Below, in pieces: positions 33,601 to 45,356 of a DNA stretch of 64,000 nucleotides (position 1 is the stretch's first letter; each line of letters opens with the position of its first letter). Below the pieces are notes generated by a model. That model searched no databases. It saw only the letters and a list, made by a program, of their open reading frames with translations, and was not told the DNA's origin. A program made the position numbers and the translations under genes. Source of the DNA: Miscanthus floridulus (Eukaryota; Streptophyta; Magnoliopsida; Poales; Poaceae); contig NC_089582.1 in assembly GCF_019320115.1 (NCBI RefSeq), positions 124,397,259 through 124,461,258 on the forward strand. The letters are read 5' to 3'.

Positions 33601-34521
33601 ACAAATGACAAATGCAATGATGTACAAAGGAGAAATAACTTGTTTGACTCCATATCCTCTTATTGCATCTCCAAGCAAATACACATCTTGTAAGCCATAA
33701 GCTTAAAAAATGTGTCACCTGTCTACACCTATTTCATTATGTCATACAATAATCTAATGGTGGCAAGGTGGAAATGTGGAATACGGTCGCAAAAATATAT
33801 AAACAACCAGAGCCACAACAATGCAGAACCAAAGTATTTGCCATTTTGTGCAATTACTAATTTGACCCGGTAAATAGATCACAAGCAACAACAAGGAGGC
33901 CTGAAGGATGTAAAATTTGAATGCCACACAGTCCTCTGGATAAACAGAACACAGCTAATTTGAGCTACTAATACTAACCAAGTTCCACAAAAACAAGCAC
34001 AAGTCGCATATTAACACTGGAGGAATTTGCACAATCTGAGGCAGAGCAGACTACTCCTACATGCATGAAAAAACCAACCTTTCCCACATGAGCAGCCCTA
34101 TAGGTGATCCGGTTGCTACTAACGTGGATACGCAACAACTGCGGCCTAAAATGCGCGATCTCAAATGACTTCCATCGCCAAATCCCAGTAGCTACTCAGA
34201 ACAACCACTCAACCAGCTCACCCTAACAATCGAGATCACACGGTGCAAACAGAGAACCCAAGTGGCGTGCGCGAGTTGGAAGAGCGGCGGTACCTCGGGC
34301 CTCGGTCCGGCGGACGGGGAGGAGGCGCCAGGGCCGGGCGACGTGGCCGTGGCGGCGGCGGACATGGCGAAGGTTCTCGAGAGGGTTTGGAGAGGAAGCG
34401 GAAGCGGCGAGGGAGCCTTCGCCAAGGCCCTTGAGAGGACGCGGGCCTCCGCCGCAGAGTTGCGGGAGGCGACGGCGGCGGCGGCGGAGATGCTGGACGC
34501 GGCGGCGCGCCACCGTGACAT
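30664..34521 (-). CDS. Ubiquinol-cytochrome c chaperone, CBP3/UQCC1 family (282 aa)
   Basis: Six exons on the minus strand: 34294-34521, 33235-33448, 32454-32620, 31656-31780, 30817-30877 and 30664-30717. All have GT...AG borders and phases join cleanly (849 nt). Exon 1 encodes an Arg/Ala/Ser-rich presequence (MSRWRAAASSISAAAAVASR) typical of mitochondrial import. The conserved chaperone domain follows: YDRITSQVD, VFQLEKTFKTTFSLLVLHMWLVLRRLK (split here by exon join), GQYIYEMYNHDVELRVSKAG and NLLLIKWMKELEKIFYGN. The family assists cytochrome b synthesis and assembly of respiratory complex III. The last exon stops early (TCLSLTG then TAG); plant relatives, as I recall them, may extend further. 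The frame at 31399-31668 lies in an intron and is spurious. Gene and family are well supported; complex III role is by homology. Confidence 0.92.
31890..31990. mobile_element. Stowaway-like MITE remnant in chaperone intron
   Basis: CACTCCCTCCATTTTTAAATAT at this point resembles the CTCCCTCC end of grass Stowaway MITEs. The other end was not identified. A further related remnant near 31100-31190 ends GGACAAAGCTAAGTGAACTA. Confidence 0.45.
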
Positions 34522-34924
34522 GGTCTCCTCCCGCTCGCGCTTCGCGTCTCGGCGGCTGCGGGAGGAACGGAGGAGATGCCTATGGCTCCCCGCCCTGGAC
34601 CTGGAGAGCGTGATCACGAGGCGCGGGGTCCACCAGCAGATGCGACGCGGCGCGCTTGGCTCACTGACGCGTAGGCCCTCCCGGCATCTCGTCCGCAGCC
34701 TCAGCCTGCGGCTGGGCGCGGTCCACCTCGGCCCGTGCGCCGAGCGCCCGCAGTCGGAACGGAACGGAACGGACTGGATGCCGTCCAGTTCGCTCTTCGC
34801 AATGGAAGCGAACCCAAAACCCAAAATCCAAACCCGCCGATCAGCTTATCCCCTTCGCAGGAACTGCGTGCACAGGCAAGAGGAGACACAGAGGCGAGGC
34901 GCGCCATTTGGGGGAGGAGAGGAA
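34522..34924. promoter_or_regulatory. Shared divergent promoter of the chaperone and FKBP genes
   Basis: The two start codons are head to head, 403 bp apart. The interval is GC-rich and no TATA box is evident on either strand, which suits housekeeping-type organelle protein genes. The long + frame through here (34262-35014) is a GC-driven shadow, except that its final part overlaps the real FKBP exon 1. Confidence 0.55.
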
Positions 34925-37900
34925 ATGGAGCTGACGCCCTCCTCCCGCTCCGTGCTCTCCTCCTGCAATCGTGAGGCCTCCTCCTCCTCCTTGCTGGCGA
35001 GATTGCTTGCCTAGACGCGCAGGGTCGTGTTCGTTCCTCAGTTTTCTCGCACCGCCCCAATTTTGATTGTGGGGTCCTGCTTGTGCTTGCGACTATTGCA
35101 GGGCTGGCCGCTCGAGCTCTGTGCATGACGGCATCCGCTGGTGCAAGGAGGAAGGAGAAGGGAGTAGTATGGTAAGCCCTTGTTCAGCCATTGGAAATGC
35201 TTGCTAACGCCATTTGTGTCGCTGTTGCGCAGTTATTTCGTTGATAGTACTTGATAGTCTTCTTGTTTGGTGAAGTGTTGTTCTTGGCACACGCCATCGT
35301 AGAGTGCTCATTTTTTACATTTTCAGAGACTTGCACTGCACACTCCTGTCTTTTTTTTATATCAATAATTACAGTGCTGTTAGTGCATACAATGGTATCG
35401 TGAATAGAGACTCCTGCTGTGCAAAAACTGCAGTATCTTGAGCGGCAGTGAGGAGGAAGACGTGGTAAGGAGAAGGATCCGGAGGCGAGCTGCCTTTTCT
35501 TTGCTGCTGGCTTCGCCGGCGCTGTCAGTGGCGTTCTCTGCCTATGGGAAGAGTAAAACCATGAACCCTTACGACGAAAGGCGGCTGCTTCAGCAGAATA
35601 AGAAGATTCAGGAAGCCAACCGTGCCCCTGAGGATTTCCCGAACTTCATCAGAGAAGGTGAATAATCATATTACTGATCTTGTCTTACACGTTATGGGCC
35701 ATAGAATATGTCATATTCTTCATAATCTGTTGTTATCATCTCAGTTTCTATCAGATGTCATTTACAACTCACTTTTCTTGATTGAATGTGATTATATATT
35801 TTCTAGATAGATTGGGTGTAATTCTAGGGAAAACTAAAAGTATGCAAACAAATAAGCATCATATTGTCTATTACCAAAACAAAGTTTGCAATCATTTGGT
35901 GTAGAAGTTATTTCTCATACATGTGACGTCTTGGATGTTGCTTATATCAATTTATGAGTCCCAAGGGAATTTGGGAATACCGGATTGCCCAAGATTATAT
36001 GGTTTTGTAATTTACGGTGTCACTGTCACCTTTGATATTCCCTAGTTTTATCTTTCAGTTTATGAACAATGTGGAAAATGACACGGACATAGTATCTGTA
36101 CCACTGTAAATTGACAAGAGTGCTATATTGCTGTCTGAATATTGAAAGAAAAAATAAAAGTACAACTATTTTTGTCGAGGGCAACACTGCAACATAGTTT
36201 TTGTTAGCAAGTGCATTGTTCTTTGAAAAAAAATAAAGAATTGTAAGTACAGATCAAATTTTCTGTAGCAGCACAGGACATTTGATTCTGGAAAACTTTA
36301 TGAGTGTATTATTTTCTCTCTTAAGTACCACATAATGTTTGCTTGAAGGAATGGTAGTGCAATACAGTGCCTTTAGTGACTTAGTTGATACATTTATTTG
36401 TCTGAGAGTAACCTTCATCAATGAGATCTCCTGGGAACAATTCCTTCTAGCTTCAAACTTGCTAGAACTGTAAAGTTTAACCATGCGGCATTTAATGCAT
36501 TTCAGGTTTCCAGGTCAAAGTAGTGACAACGGACAACTACATTACACGGGACTCTGGACTAATGTATGAGGACATTAAAGTTGGTACAGGTGACTCTCCA
36601 AAGGATGGTCAGCAGGTTCTTCCTCCAAAGCAACGGTTTTATTTTCTTCTGCTCATTTACTATTTATTCATGTGTACCTGATCAATACAATCTTGGTGGT
36701 ATTGGATATGAATAAAATCATTTATTTGTCTATTATCTAATATGGTTTGTTTGAAGATGTGTGTCAAAAAGATCGATTTGGTCCACTTTCACCGTCATTA
36801 GTTACTACTTGTTATGTTTGGCCTAGTTGGCTATTTATCTAGTGTGTTGCTTAAGGATGGTCTAAGTATCCTGTTTGGTGTTTGCTTTTTTTTTCGAAAA
36901 CTTGGCAGGAGCTCTGCCTCTCAATTAAGGAAGGAAATAAGTTATATGTACAGGAAAGCCCAGAAGTCCGGCTAGCCCCACCGGGCACACACAGAAAAAT
37001 AGGAAACACCCAGCTCCTACTCCCCTTGGGGGGTTACACAGTGGAGGCTAAGTCGAGTTGTTAAGCACCCTAAAGCGTGTCCTCCTTGGCTTTCAAGGCC
37101 ACTTGTCGAGCATCCATGGCCACGTCTTGGAAAATCCTTCTGTTTCTTTCCTTCCAAATGTTCCACATCGTGTATATCACCACCCCGTTGAAGTGTCATC
37201 GTCGTTCCCTTGGGACTTTGTTTGCCGCTTGTTCCCACCATGTTCTTATCTCTGTTGGTTGGGTCTGATGCCGGATTAAATCCGTGTCAAAGTGCTCCCA
37301 TGCCAACACAATACACCAAACCTCTTTAGCTACAGGGCATAGCGGGCACAGGTGAAGGCCGGTTTCCAATGGCCCATTGCACATTTTTCTCGAACACGCA
37401 GGAGAATGGCCCATTGCACATGACACAGTGATCCTGATGAGGCCAATTCCTTAGTTGCAAATTATCCACCGTGAGGATTTTGTTCTGGATAAGGATCCAT
37501 GTAAAGAACTCGGTTTTAGAACTAAGAAATCGGTCTACATTGCTGCAAAATATGTTTCTGATATGTTTCAGTTCTTTCCGGTTATGTTTGTAGCATGCTT
37601 ACTTTTTGCATGATACTGACTTTCTTCAGTTCATCTACAGATTATATTCCATTATGTGGGCTACAATGAAGCAGGACGAAGAATAGATAGCACCTATATT
37701 CAGGGTTCCCCTGCAAAAATTCGGTTAGGGAATGGAACTCTAGTTCCAGGAAAGTATTCACTGTCTCAATAGTTTTTTTCCTGGGCCCCTGATGCAACTA
37801 CCAGTATTCTTAGTGCTTGCTGGAGCTGCTTTTGTAAATCCAACTTGAAAATTGAAATGTTCCTCTTATGAATTTGGTTTGATGTGAAGTTGTAATAGAT

Positions 37901-39392
37901 CACATCTCATTTTAGACATTGATACTTCAGGTTTTGAAGAAGGCATACGGGACATGAAACCAGGTGGTAAGAGAAGAATTATAATACCTCCAGAGCTTGG
38001 TCCTCCTGTAAGTTACTGTCTTCTTTTGCGTAGTAGACTTGAACTTATGTACTCCTTCCGATCCCAACTATAAGTCCGTTAAAACATCAACGCGGTCTCC
38101 AATATCACACTTTGACTAACAATATCTCCAAAATATATAGTTCAAATAAAAAGAGGTACATATCATGAAAGCATGCTTCATGATGCATCTAGTAACTTCC
38201 ACACGATGTTGTCAATTTATGTGATTTTTTAGTAATTGATGGTCAAGTCTAGGTAGGTTTGACTTAGGACAAAGCTAAATTGACTTATATTTATGGGATC
38301 AGAGGTAGTACTTCCTTAGTACAAGTGTAGCTACTTTTTCCATTCCTCCATGTACTTTATATTGCGATAAAAGTAAGATGCACCAGCAGTCCTTAAACTT
38401 GTCGAGTGGTGTCATCTAGGTCTCTGAACTATTAAAATGCACACCTAGGCCCATAAACTAAGTATATCACATGAGGTCTATATCACCCTAATTAACAATT
38501 AACTATGTATGTGGCACTCTTGCATGGAGTACGAGATGTCCTGTGCTCTACTACATGCTCATGACCATCACTGCTATCATGTATAGTGCATACTACGTGC
38601 TGTGTTTGTGTGCGACTAAGCTTTTACTGATCAGACTGATTTGTATCTCAAGTGGCACACTTAACAAGTTGGGGGACCTAGATGACACCACAGAACAAAT
38701 TTATGGAGTGCTTGTGTATTTTGCTCTTGCAATAATAGTCTATCCTTTTCCTGACATAATATCCATTTAACAATACATAAAAATTCATGTGTGATAAGAT
38801 CTGAGGCCTTAACTTCTTATGTAGAGACCAGAAACAAGAGGGATTTTGTTCATGAATAAATACATGAGTTTCCTGCATGCATGGATCGTTTTGGCATTTT
38901 TCTAGTCTTACTGTTTTTTTTTCCATTTAAAACATTATGGAAAGAACCTTACTGAAATGGTAAGAAAAATGACACTTGTTAAAAGGTTTCTAACGCAAAA
39001 GAAAAAGGAAAAGTAGAAACATCAAATAATGTGAAAATTACCCAAACCAGTGTGGCATGTGAGCCTCAACAAACAAGAGGAGATTGTAGACATTAAAACA
39101 AGAATATTGTCCCCACCTAAAACTATTTGAAAATGTGCGAGTGTAGACCTACTGCGTGCTAAATATTATCTCCAGAAGTACAAATAGTACTAGCCTAGTC
39201 ATTATTAACTATCAGCCTATCATCAATCGTCATGGCACACCGTTTCTGACATCTCCATTGCATCTGCTCAAGGTTGGTCCTTCGACGTTCTTCAGTGCGA
39301 AGCAGTTCGAAGTGTTCGATGTGGAGCTACTGGCAGTGCAGGACTGCCAGCGGAGGACGATAGCATTTTATTCCGATGTTGTGTGCAGCTAA
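34925..39392 (+). CDS. FKBP20-2: FKBP20-2-like thylakoid-lumen peptidyl-prolyl isomerase (251 aa)
   Basis: Seven exons: 34925-34970, 35102-35171, 35434-35657, 36506-36615, 37641-37749, 37931-38007 and 39273-39392 (756 nt). The N-terminus (MELTPSSRSVLSS...) looks like a chloroplast transit peptide. It is followed by an Arg-rich run and hydrophobic AAFSLLLASPALSVAFSA, a lumen signal of Tat type. The mature part has NPYDERRLLQQNKKIQ, EDFPNFIREG and an FKBP domain with FHYVGYNEAGRRIDSTYIQG, VPGFEEGIRDMKPGGKRRIIIPPELG and FEVFDVELL, ending FYSDVVCS. The two C-terminal Cys positions match lumenal FKBP20-2, linked in Arabidopsis to photosystem II supercomplex assembly. Exon 5 must end at 37749 to keep frame, but the next bases are GA, not GT; see findings. 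Introns contain a LINE tail and two MITE-like elements. Confidence 0.9.
36885..37540 (-). mobile_element. 5'-truncated LINE tail in FKBP intron 4
   Basis: On the minus strand the sequence encodes the C-terminal zinc-binding region of a plant LINE reverse transcriptase: WILIQNKILTVDNLQLRNWP, a C..C...H..CP cluster (HLCPLCPVAKEVW), then VVIYTMWNIWKERNRRIFQ. It ends in a poly(A) seen as TTTTTTTTT at about 36887-36895 on +. A short tandem duplication of TGGCCCATTGCACAT (about 37370 and 37407) disrupts the cysteine cluster. Stops and truncation make it inactive. Confidence 0.8.
38052..38308. mobile_element. Stowaway-like MITE in FKBP intron 6 (257 bp)
   Basis: Terminal inverted repeats CTCCTTCCGATCCCAA.TATAAGT and ACTTATATTTATGGGATCAGAGGTAG are flanked by TA on both sides (38050-38051 and 38309-38310), the Stowaway/Tc1-mariner signature. 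The internal CAAAGCTAAATTGACTTATA is typical of grass members. Confidence 0.8.
38389..38705. repeat. Inverted-repeat element in FKBP intron 6
   Basis: GTGGTGTCATCTAGGTC (38406-38422) is exactly inverted at 38675-38691, with weaker pairing around both arms. It is probably a second MITE. No target duplication could be fixed, so its boundaries are approximate. Confidence 0.55.
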
Positions 39393-39800
39393 GCTTGGGG
39401 TCATCTAGACATCTAGTGTCCGCCTAGAGCATATCGCAGCAGTATCCTGCACTTTTGGCTGCTGACAGAATTTTGCTGCTGGTCTGAGTTGCCGTGCAAT
39501 TGTATTGTGTATATATAGCCGGCTGTTGTTACTGCGACAATAAAGGTTACTGATGATTGGCAATGGTAGTGTATTATCAGTTCTTCATTTTTGTCTTGAA
39601 TCTCCTGATGGCGGGATATGTGCATTTGGTGTGTCTTTTTTGGAAGTTGGCAGGTTGGCATGTGTACCTTATGTTGTGGTTACTCCTACTTCTTGATGTT
39701 GAGGCTACTCCTGCCTCTACCAAGGTCCACACCATCTCTGCTTCTTTATTCAGTACTAATTCTAGTGAGTTTGGTGCTGATTTTTGTAAACGTATCTTGA

Positions 39801-39933
39801 AGGGCTCTGTTCGCTTCTCTTATAATCCGTTTTTTCAGCTTGTTTTTTTTTAGCTAGAACAGTGTTTTTCTCTCATAACAAATCAGCCGGAACAATGTTT
39901 CGGCTTGTTTTTCAACGAAACGAGTGGGGCCCT
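39801..39933. repeat. Short inverted-repeat element with GTTCG end
   Basis: AGGGCTCTGTTCG at the left pairs imperfectly with CGAGTGGGGCCCT at the right, and the interior contains TTTTTCTCTCATAACAAATCAGCC. The same interior pattern (TTTTTCTC..A..AAATCA.CC) recurs at 44231-44361 and 46543-46681, so these are one family of non-autonomous elements. Confidence 0.5.
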
Positions 39934-40453
39934 AGTGATGGTATGAAAATTGTTGAATTGAGTTGCTTGGATTATGGAGGAAAATATACCGAAAATAATT
40001 TCCGAATAGTTTTTGAGTGTGTGACCTTTGGCGTACGACCTCATAGTTGAATTCCTTGAACATTCCTATGCAAGTTCCAGGATCCAATTTCACCGGACAC
40101 TGGACGGCGTACTCCAGGGACGAGAGCTCCTGTGCGCCACTCAAGTAGGCATACTATTCACTGAGATAATAGTAATCTATCTATTCGAAAAAGCATCAGA
40201 TCCAGCGCAGTTCTTTACAAAAGGCAGCACGCAAGTCAGCACGAGCAGCTTTCCAAAGGGACGGACCATGGTCCATGGGCGATTGGGCGTGAAAAGTGAA
40301 CAAGAAGGCCCTTGTCTCGTAGCGACCTGCCGTCGGCCGAGGCGCCGGGCACACGACGCAGCTGTCTGGGTCCGGGGTCCAGGCCCACGTGCCAGATAGA
40401 GGGACAGAAGCGTCGCATCAGCAATACGGTTTCACCGAATATCTTGGACCGGC

Positions 40454-40769
40454 GGGTGTTTGATCCGGCTAAGTGTATCGGAGAATGTTTTATGCGAGGT
40501 TCGGATACTCATAAAAAAAAATAAATTATATAATTTGTTAGTACTCTACGAGATAATTTTTTTAAGCCTAACTAATCCATCATTAGCACATGTTACTGTA
40601 GTAAAACATTGTCAAATCATAGAGTAATTAGGCTTAAAAGATTCGTCTCGCAAATTAATCGCAAACTATGCAATTAGTTTCGTAATTAGTTTATATTTAA
40701 TACTCCATGCATGCGTCTAAACATTCGGTGGGACAGCGACTAAAATTTAGGAGGAGCAACCAAACACCC
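40454..40769. mobile_element. MITE, GGGTGTTTG ends (316 bp)
   Basis: The ends GGGTGTTTGATCC and its inverted counterpart (CAACCAAACACCC) enclose a sequence I recognise as a very common grass MITE. Internal marks are TAAGCCTAACTAATCCATCATTAGC, inverted again as AATTAGGCTTAAAAGATTCGTCTCGC, and CATTCGGTGGGACAGCGACT near the right end. The superfamily was not determined. Confidence 0.65.
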
Positions 40770-42289
40770 TATTTCATTCGTGTGTGACGTTAGTACTAGT
40801 CACAGATAGAATACAACTATAGGTTGCGTGTCACGTAAAGTGATTCACGATTAAGTTTTTAGAAAATAGTATTCATATTTATAACTCTAAATTAATTTAT
40901 TATAAAAATATATTTTATAATTAATCTAATGATATTTATTTGATATTATAAATCTATATTATAAAGGATTTTATACCCACCAATCTCCCGTCTGATCGGA
41001 CAAGTGGACCTAAACGAAAACATTGACAGCATGCTTCTCTCTCGCCGACGTCTTGCGTTGGATTTTTTTCTCACCGTACTCCACGCCTACCCGCCTGCGT
41101 ACCCACGCATACCCGCCCGCTGCCCACCCTCCCTTCCTTTCTCGGCGTTGTCGTCCCCGTCGCCTCAAATCAAATAAAAAAAACCGTCGTCCACTACCCC
41201 TCCTCTTCCGGACGCAAAACCGCCGCCTCCCTTCATGGCTTTCTTTCTGCTGTACTTAAGATCATCCTGCTAGACAGTTAGAAAATTATAAGGCAATATG
41301 TGAAGGTCATTATATGACTACTTTTATAGATACAAATTTACACAATATGCTTATAGATACAAATTTTCACTTCACTTGTCATTTGTTTGTAGATCATGAG
41401 GATAAGCATGAAAAACATGTGAGCAACAAAAAATGCCGTTTCAAGCAATGTCCCATTTTTAGTGGAAAGAAAAATTATGGCTAGGTGGCGTCCACCACAT
41501 GCCAAGCCTCCATTTGTGGATTTGTAGGTATGGTTATTGGGGAATTCACTGAGGGAATCCACTGTTCCGTTTCTTGCTTATTATGCCGTGCTCCTAGGAC
41601 ATATTCGAATGACCCTTTGTAATCAGAACCCAAATTTGCTATGGATTCTCTTGTTGAATTAGAAAGTAAGATATGCATTTATCTATGTGCGGTAATCAGT
41701 CTGAGAATGTTGCATAGTAGATGAGGTCAAATACTGCACTTACGTACCTCTGTTTTTTTCTTCGGTGTCTGGATTTACCAAGCACCTATCTTCAGTGTTC
41801 AGATCATAATTATCTTTAGTGGATTAATTGTGCATGCTTATTCTTGCACTACTAAACAGTTGTCTTTATGATTTATTATTTTCTTATACTTATATTATCA
41901 TGGCATTATGGCTTTATGCACCCACATGACTTTTCTAATACTTCTACATGCTACTAACCAGAATCAAGTTATAATTGAGATTTTCTTATTAAAATAAATT
42001 CAGACGGCACAAATGAGGGGCATAGAGATTAGTTCCTATGTCCAAATATTGACACTGACTGTATTGCAGGTTTTGTATGGCCATAATAGTGATCAGCAGC
42101 ACCCGGCACTACAAATGGTTTCTAATCTCTGAATTCAGTAACACTTGCCCTAGAAAGAGCAGGGGAAGAAAAATATACGCTTTTAAACAAGGTATTGGTG
42201 TTTCTGACCTGCATGGTCACGAATTTACTTGAAGGCAACATGAACTCGAAATAAAGATCTGGAATTGGGAGAAATGTTCCTATTATCTA

Positions 42290-42471
42290 GAATTCTCTGT
42301 AGTAGTTCATATTTTTCCTGCAATAACTAAAGGTAACCTGTCTGATTTTGTTACCTAGGTTTGTGACTTAAATGAGTTTAGAATTCTCTGTAGTAGTTCA
42401 TACTTTTCCTGCAATAACTAAAGCTAACCTGTCTGATTTTGTTACCTAGGTTTGTGACTTAAATGAGCTGT
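42290..42471. repeat. 91-bp tandem duplication
   Basis: GAATTCTCTGTAGTAGTTCA starts at 42290 and again at 42381. The two units are near-identical through TTTGTGACTTAAATGAG, with only a few differences, so the duplication is recent. It lies in a non-coding spacer. Confidence 0.85.
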
Positions 42472-42989
42472 CCAGACTCCAGAAAGGAGGTTGATGAGAT
42501 ACTAAAAGTATGCATGAGGCAAGATTGCATCTCTCCCAATGATAACATCTGTAAGAAGTAAAGCTCTTATTTTGGTCTCAGATTCATTTGCAATATTTTT
42601 TTTGGTTTTGACGCTGGCTGATTTTGTGTACCTAATCCTTCAACAATATGGTTTGTATCATGTTTTTAATTTGCTGGAGGTGCATTGCAATCACAGATGG
42701 CAACTGAGACATCTTATAACCCTTCTACTCCAAATAGCGGAATGTGCCATTACCATTCAGCTTATTCATTTTTAGGACGAGTGAGAATGCTTATCAGTTT
42801 AACTAAAGGTTATATAGCTCACTATTCTGTTCCTACATTAGAAAGTCCCATTCCACATTGCATAATAGTTATATGATAGGATCCTCAGCAGTGCTCTTTT
42901 TCTTGTATAAGTTGGTGATTTTCACCTTGCAAAGGAAGGGCCATGCTATTTTGTTTTATGAAAAATAACGCCTGCTACTTATGCTTTTG

Positions 42990-43470
42990 CCCCTCATGCA
43001 GCTCTGCATTGATACTGTCCCAGTGCTTCTGCAAAAGGTCTTTCCTCATTTCCTGATGAACTCCTTCCTGTGCTGGAGAGACTAGAGCATTTGAAAAAGG
43101 TAAAGGTCATTTATGTACTATATTAGTATATACTAGGGCTTTAGGAGGCTGCCATGGCGTTCTCAATCTGCTTTCATTCTCTTGGCACCTAGAAATTAGA
43201 TGTGTAATGCTGGGATATGCTGCTACACTATCAACAACAAATTGAATTATCTGCATTTGGCTCAATAACTAAACATAAATTTAAAAGGAGCAAAGATGCT
43301 TTCACATAGATTATGCTAATTTATTTGGTCTGGAGAATTAAAACCTTCTATTTTATTGGACCTGCAGAACAAAGTTGACAGCGAGTGGTTGAAGTGGAGA
43401 AGCACGAGCAGTGGATACTCCATTGATCTCTTGTGTGATTTTGGTGTTTGTGTGGATCTTGGCTTGTGAA
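42990..43470 (+). other. Unidentified exon-like pair
   Basis: After a CATGCAG acceptor near 43001, a frame contains ELLPVLERLEHLKK and ends at a donor-like GGTAAAGG near 43100. After CCTGCAG near 43368, a second stretch reads NKVDSEWLKWRSTSSGYSIDLLC. This could be a fragment of a real or decayed gene; I do not recognise it and the joined frame is uncertain. Confidence 0.25.
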
Positions 43471-44230
43471 TTATTATTACTATATCGATTGAATGACTTC
43501 ATCAGAGACATGTCCATTTTGAAAGAGTTTTGTGAATTAATCTTATTTGTTATTGTTTACCTTCCAACTTGAAGAATTCATTGAAAAGCATCCAACTGCA
43601 TATTTTACATGAACCCTTTATCTTGATTTTTGCAAATACTAGGATAAGATGAACAAATGTTTTGTTTTGTAGACACGTGCGGCACGCAGGTGCATGTTCA
43701 CTAGTATTTAACAAAACTTGGTCCTTTGTAAAACAAGGGTGTATACTTAACAAAGTGATATATGGGATCGTTTTTTAAAACCTGCCTTTTTACATCTTTT
43801 GCCGACAAAAGTCATTTGTGTGTGCAGGATAGCAAGCTCTGCTCTGAATTGACGGATCATACGATCAGATAGGGAGCGCACAAACTGACCCGGAAGAACT
43901 ATCCATGTAAACTGCGTGTAAAGAGAATCACCATAAAAAAATGATTGATGCATGGACACTCAGAAAAGGAGAAGAAAAGGATAGATGCAATGGAGCACTA
44001 GTATATGTTCCAATGAACCAAAAGTATCTAGCAATTTTTTTCACATGATTCCACGTTCCCATGCTCCAACCATGCAAATAACATTAAAAAAGAGTACATA
44101 CATGCCTTAACTGCTAAAACAGTAAGCATCACACACTTTTAACCATGGGCGGAGCTATATTCAAAGTACTGGGTGCGGCCCACTGAAAACACAGTATAAA
44201 GGTATATTTTCACTATATTTACGCCCATAC

Positions 44231-44361
44231 GTCCGGTTCGTTTACGTTTGTTTGACTTATAAGCCATATTTTTTCAGTACGAACAGTATTTTTCTCTCGC
44301 ACCAAATCAACCAACAGTACTTTCAGCCATATTTTATCAGCCAAGCCCAAACGAACAGGAC
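44231..44361. repeat. Short inverted-repeat element of the GTTCG family
   Basis: GTCCGGTTCGTTT at the left is inverted as AAACGAACAGGAC at the right. The interior resembles 39801-39933 and 46543-46681. It lies upstream of the NAT gene. Confidence 0.6.
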
Positions 44362-45356
44362 GATATATCATAGATCATTGGATCCATAGAGCAAGATGCA
44401 CCCGCTCGTATTTACTCTAGCTCCGCACCTTCTTTTAACAACCTATCCCACCAACGGTTACGTATATCTCAATATATACACACCTACCATATCAAACAGG
44501 CTGTAGTTGCCTGAGTTGAGCAGATACGTATACGCGTACGGTCTACGGTGCAAGTGCAACGACGACATCCGTCGCCCTCGCCCAACCCAACCGACAGGCT
44601 GGTGACGCAGCTCCGCGTACGTGCAGACAGCGACCACATGGCCGCCGCCGCATCCGCATCCCCACGCTGATCGGTGGCTCATGACAGCCGTCACTGACGG
44701 GTGACGCTTCGTCGGAAAGAAAATCACTCACCACTCCACCTGCCCGCAGGCCGCTGACACCTGGCTAGCAGCAGGGGTTGGTTCTGGGCCCTTTGTCTTT
44801 GTCCTCCGATAAACTTGATTAACCAGCCCTAGGAAAGTGATTAGTGAACCAAACTCTATTAATTAATCTCATGCCAGTGATTAGTGCTGATTAGAACCTC
44901 GCTGTTTTTATTAACCTGGAATATCTTTTTTTTTCCCACAGTTTCGGTTAATCTATGCTGCTTGGAAATCTCCGCAACCGCAACGTCTCTCTGCTTTCCG
45001 TTCACCGCCATCCAAGCTACAATTGCCACGACGCCACACCCCACGCCCGCACCCACCCCGGAATAAACCAGCACGCGCCCGCACCAACTGCCACCACTCC
45101 CTGCCGCTGGGCCCAGCATATGCCGTACCGGTGGGGGCCACACGTCCGTGACAGGTTCAACATTCGCCCCCCAACAGCTTCTGCCGCTTTGTAAAAGCGA
45201 CGTGGTACCTCTCACTCTCTCTCCTCTCACTCTCACTCTCACTCTCACTCGTTGTACGGGTAGCTAGCTGCCTTCGCTCGCGTCGCGTCGCTTCCACTCC
45301 GCTCCTCCGCTTCGCTCGCTCAGCCCCCTCCCCCTCGAGCTCGCAGCGCGGCGGCG

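Larger units (their letters stand above)
39393..45356. other. Six-kilobase spacer between FKBP and NAT genes
   Basis: No complete gene was recognised. Contents noted: FKBP 3' UTR (to about 39580), three small inverted-repeat elements (39801-39933, 40454-40769, 44231-44361), a 91-bp tandem duplication (42290-42471), an unidentified exon-like pair (about 43000-43470), and the NAT promoter/leader with a CTCACT run (45218-45250). A GC-rich block at 41030-41250 looks like a 5' leader, but no frame leads from it. Confidence 0.45.

Noticed and set aside
34262..35014. 250-residue open frame on +
   Set aside because: It runs antisense through exon 1 of the chaperone gene and the divergent promoter. 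It is Arg/Ser-rich and GC-driven. Only its last stretch overlaps the true FKBP exon 1.
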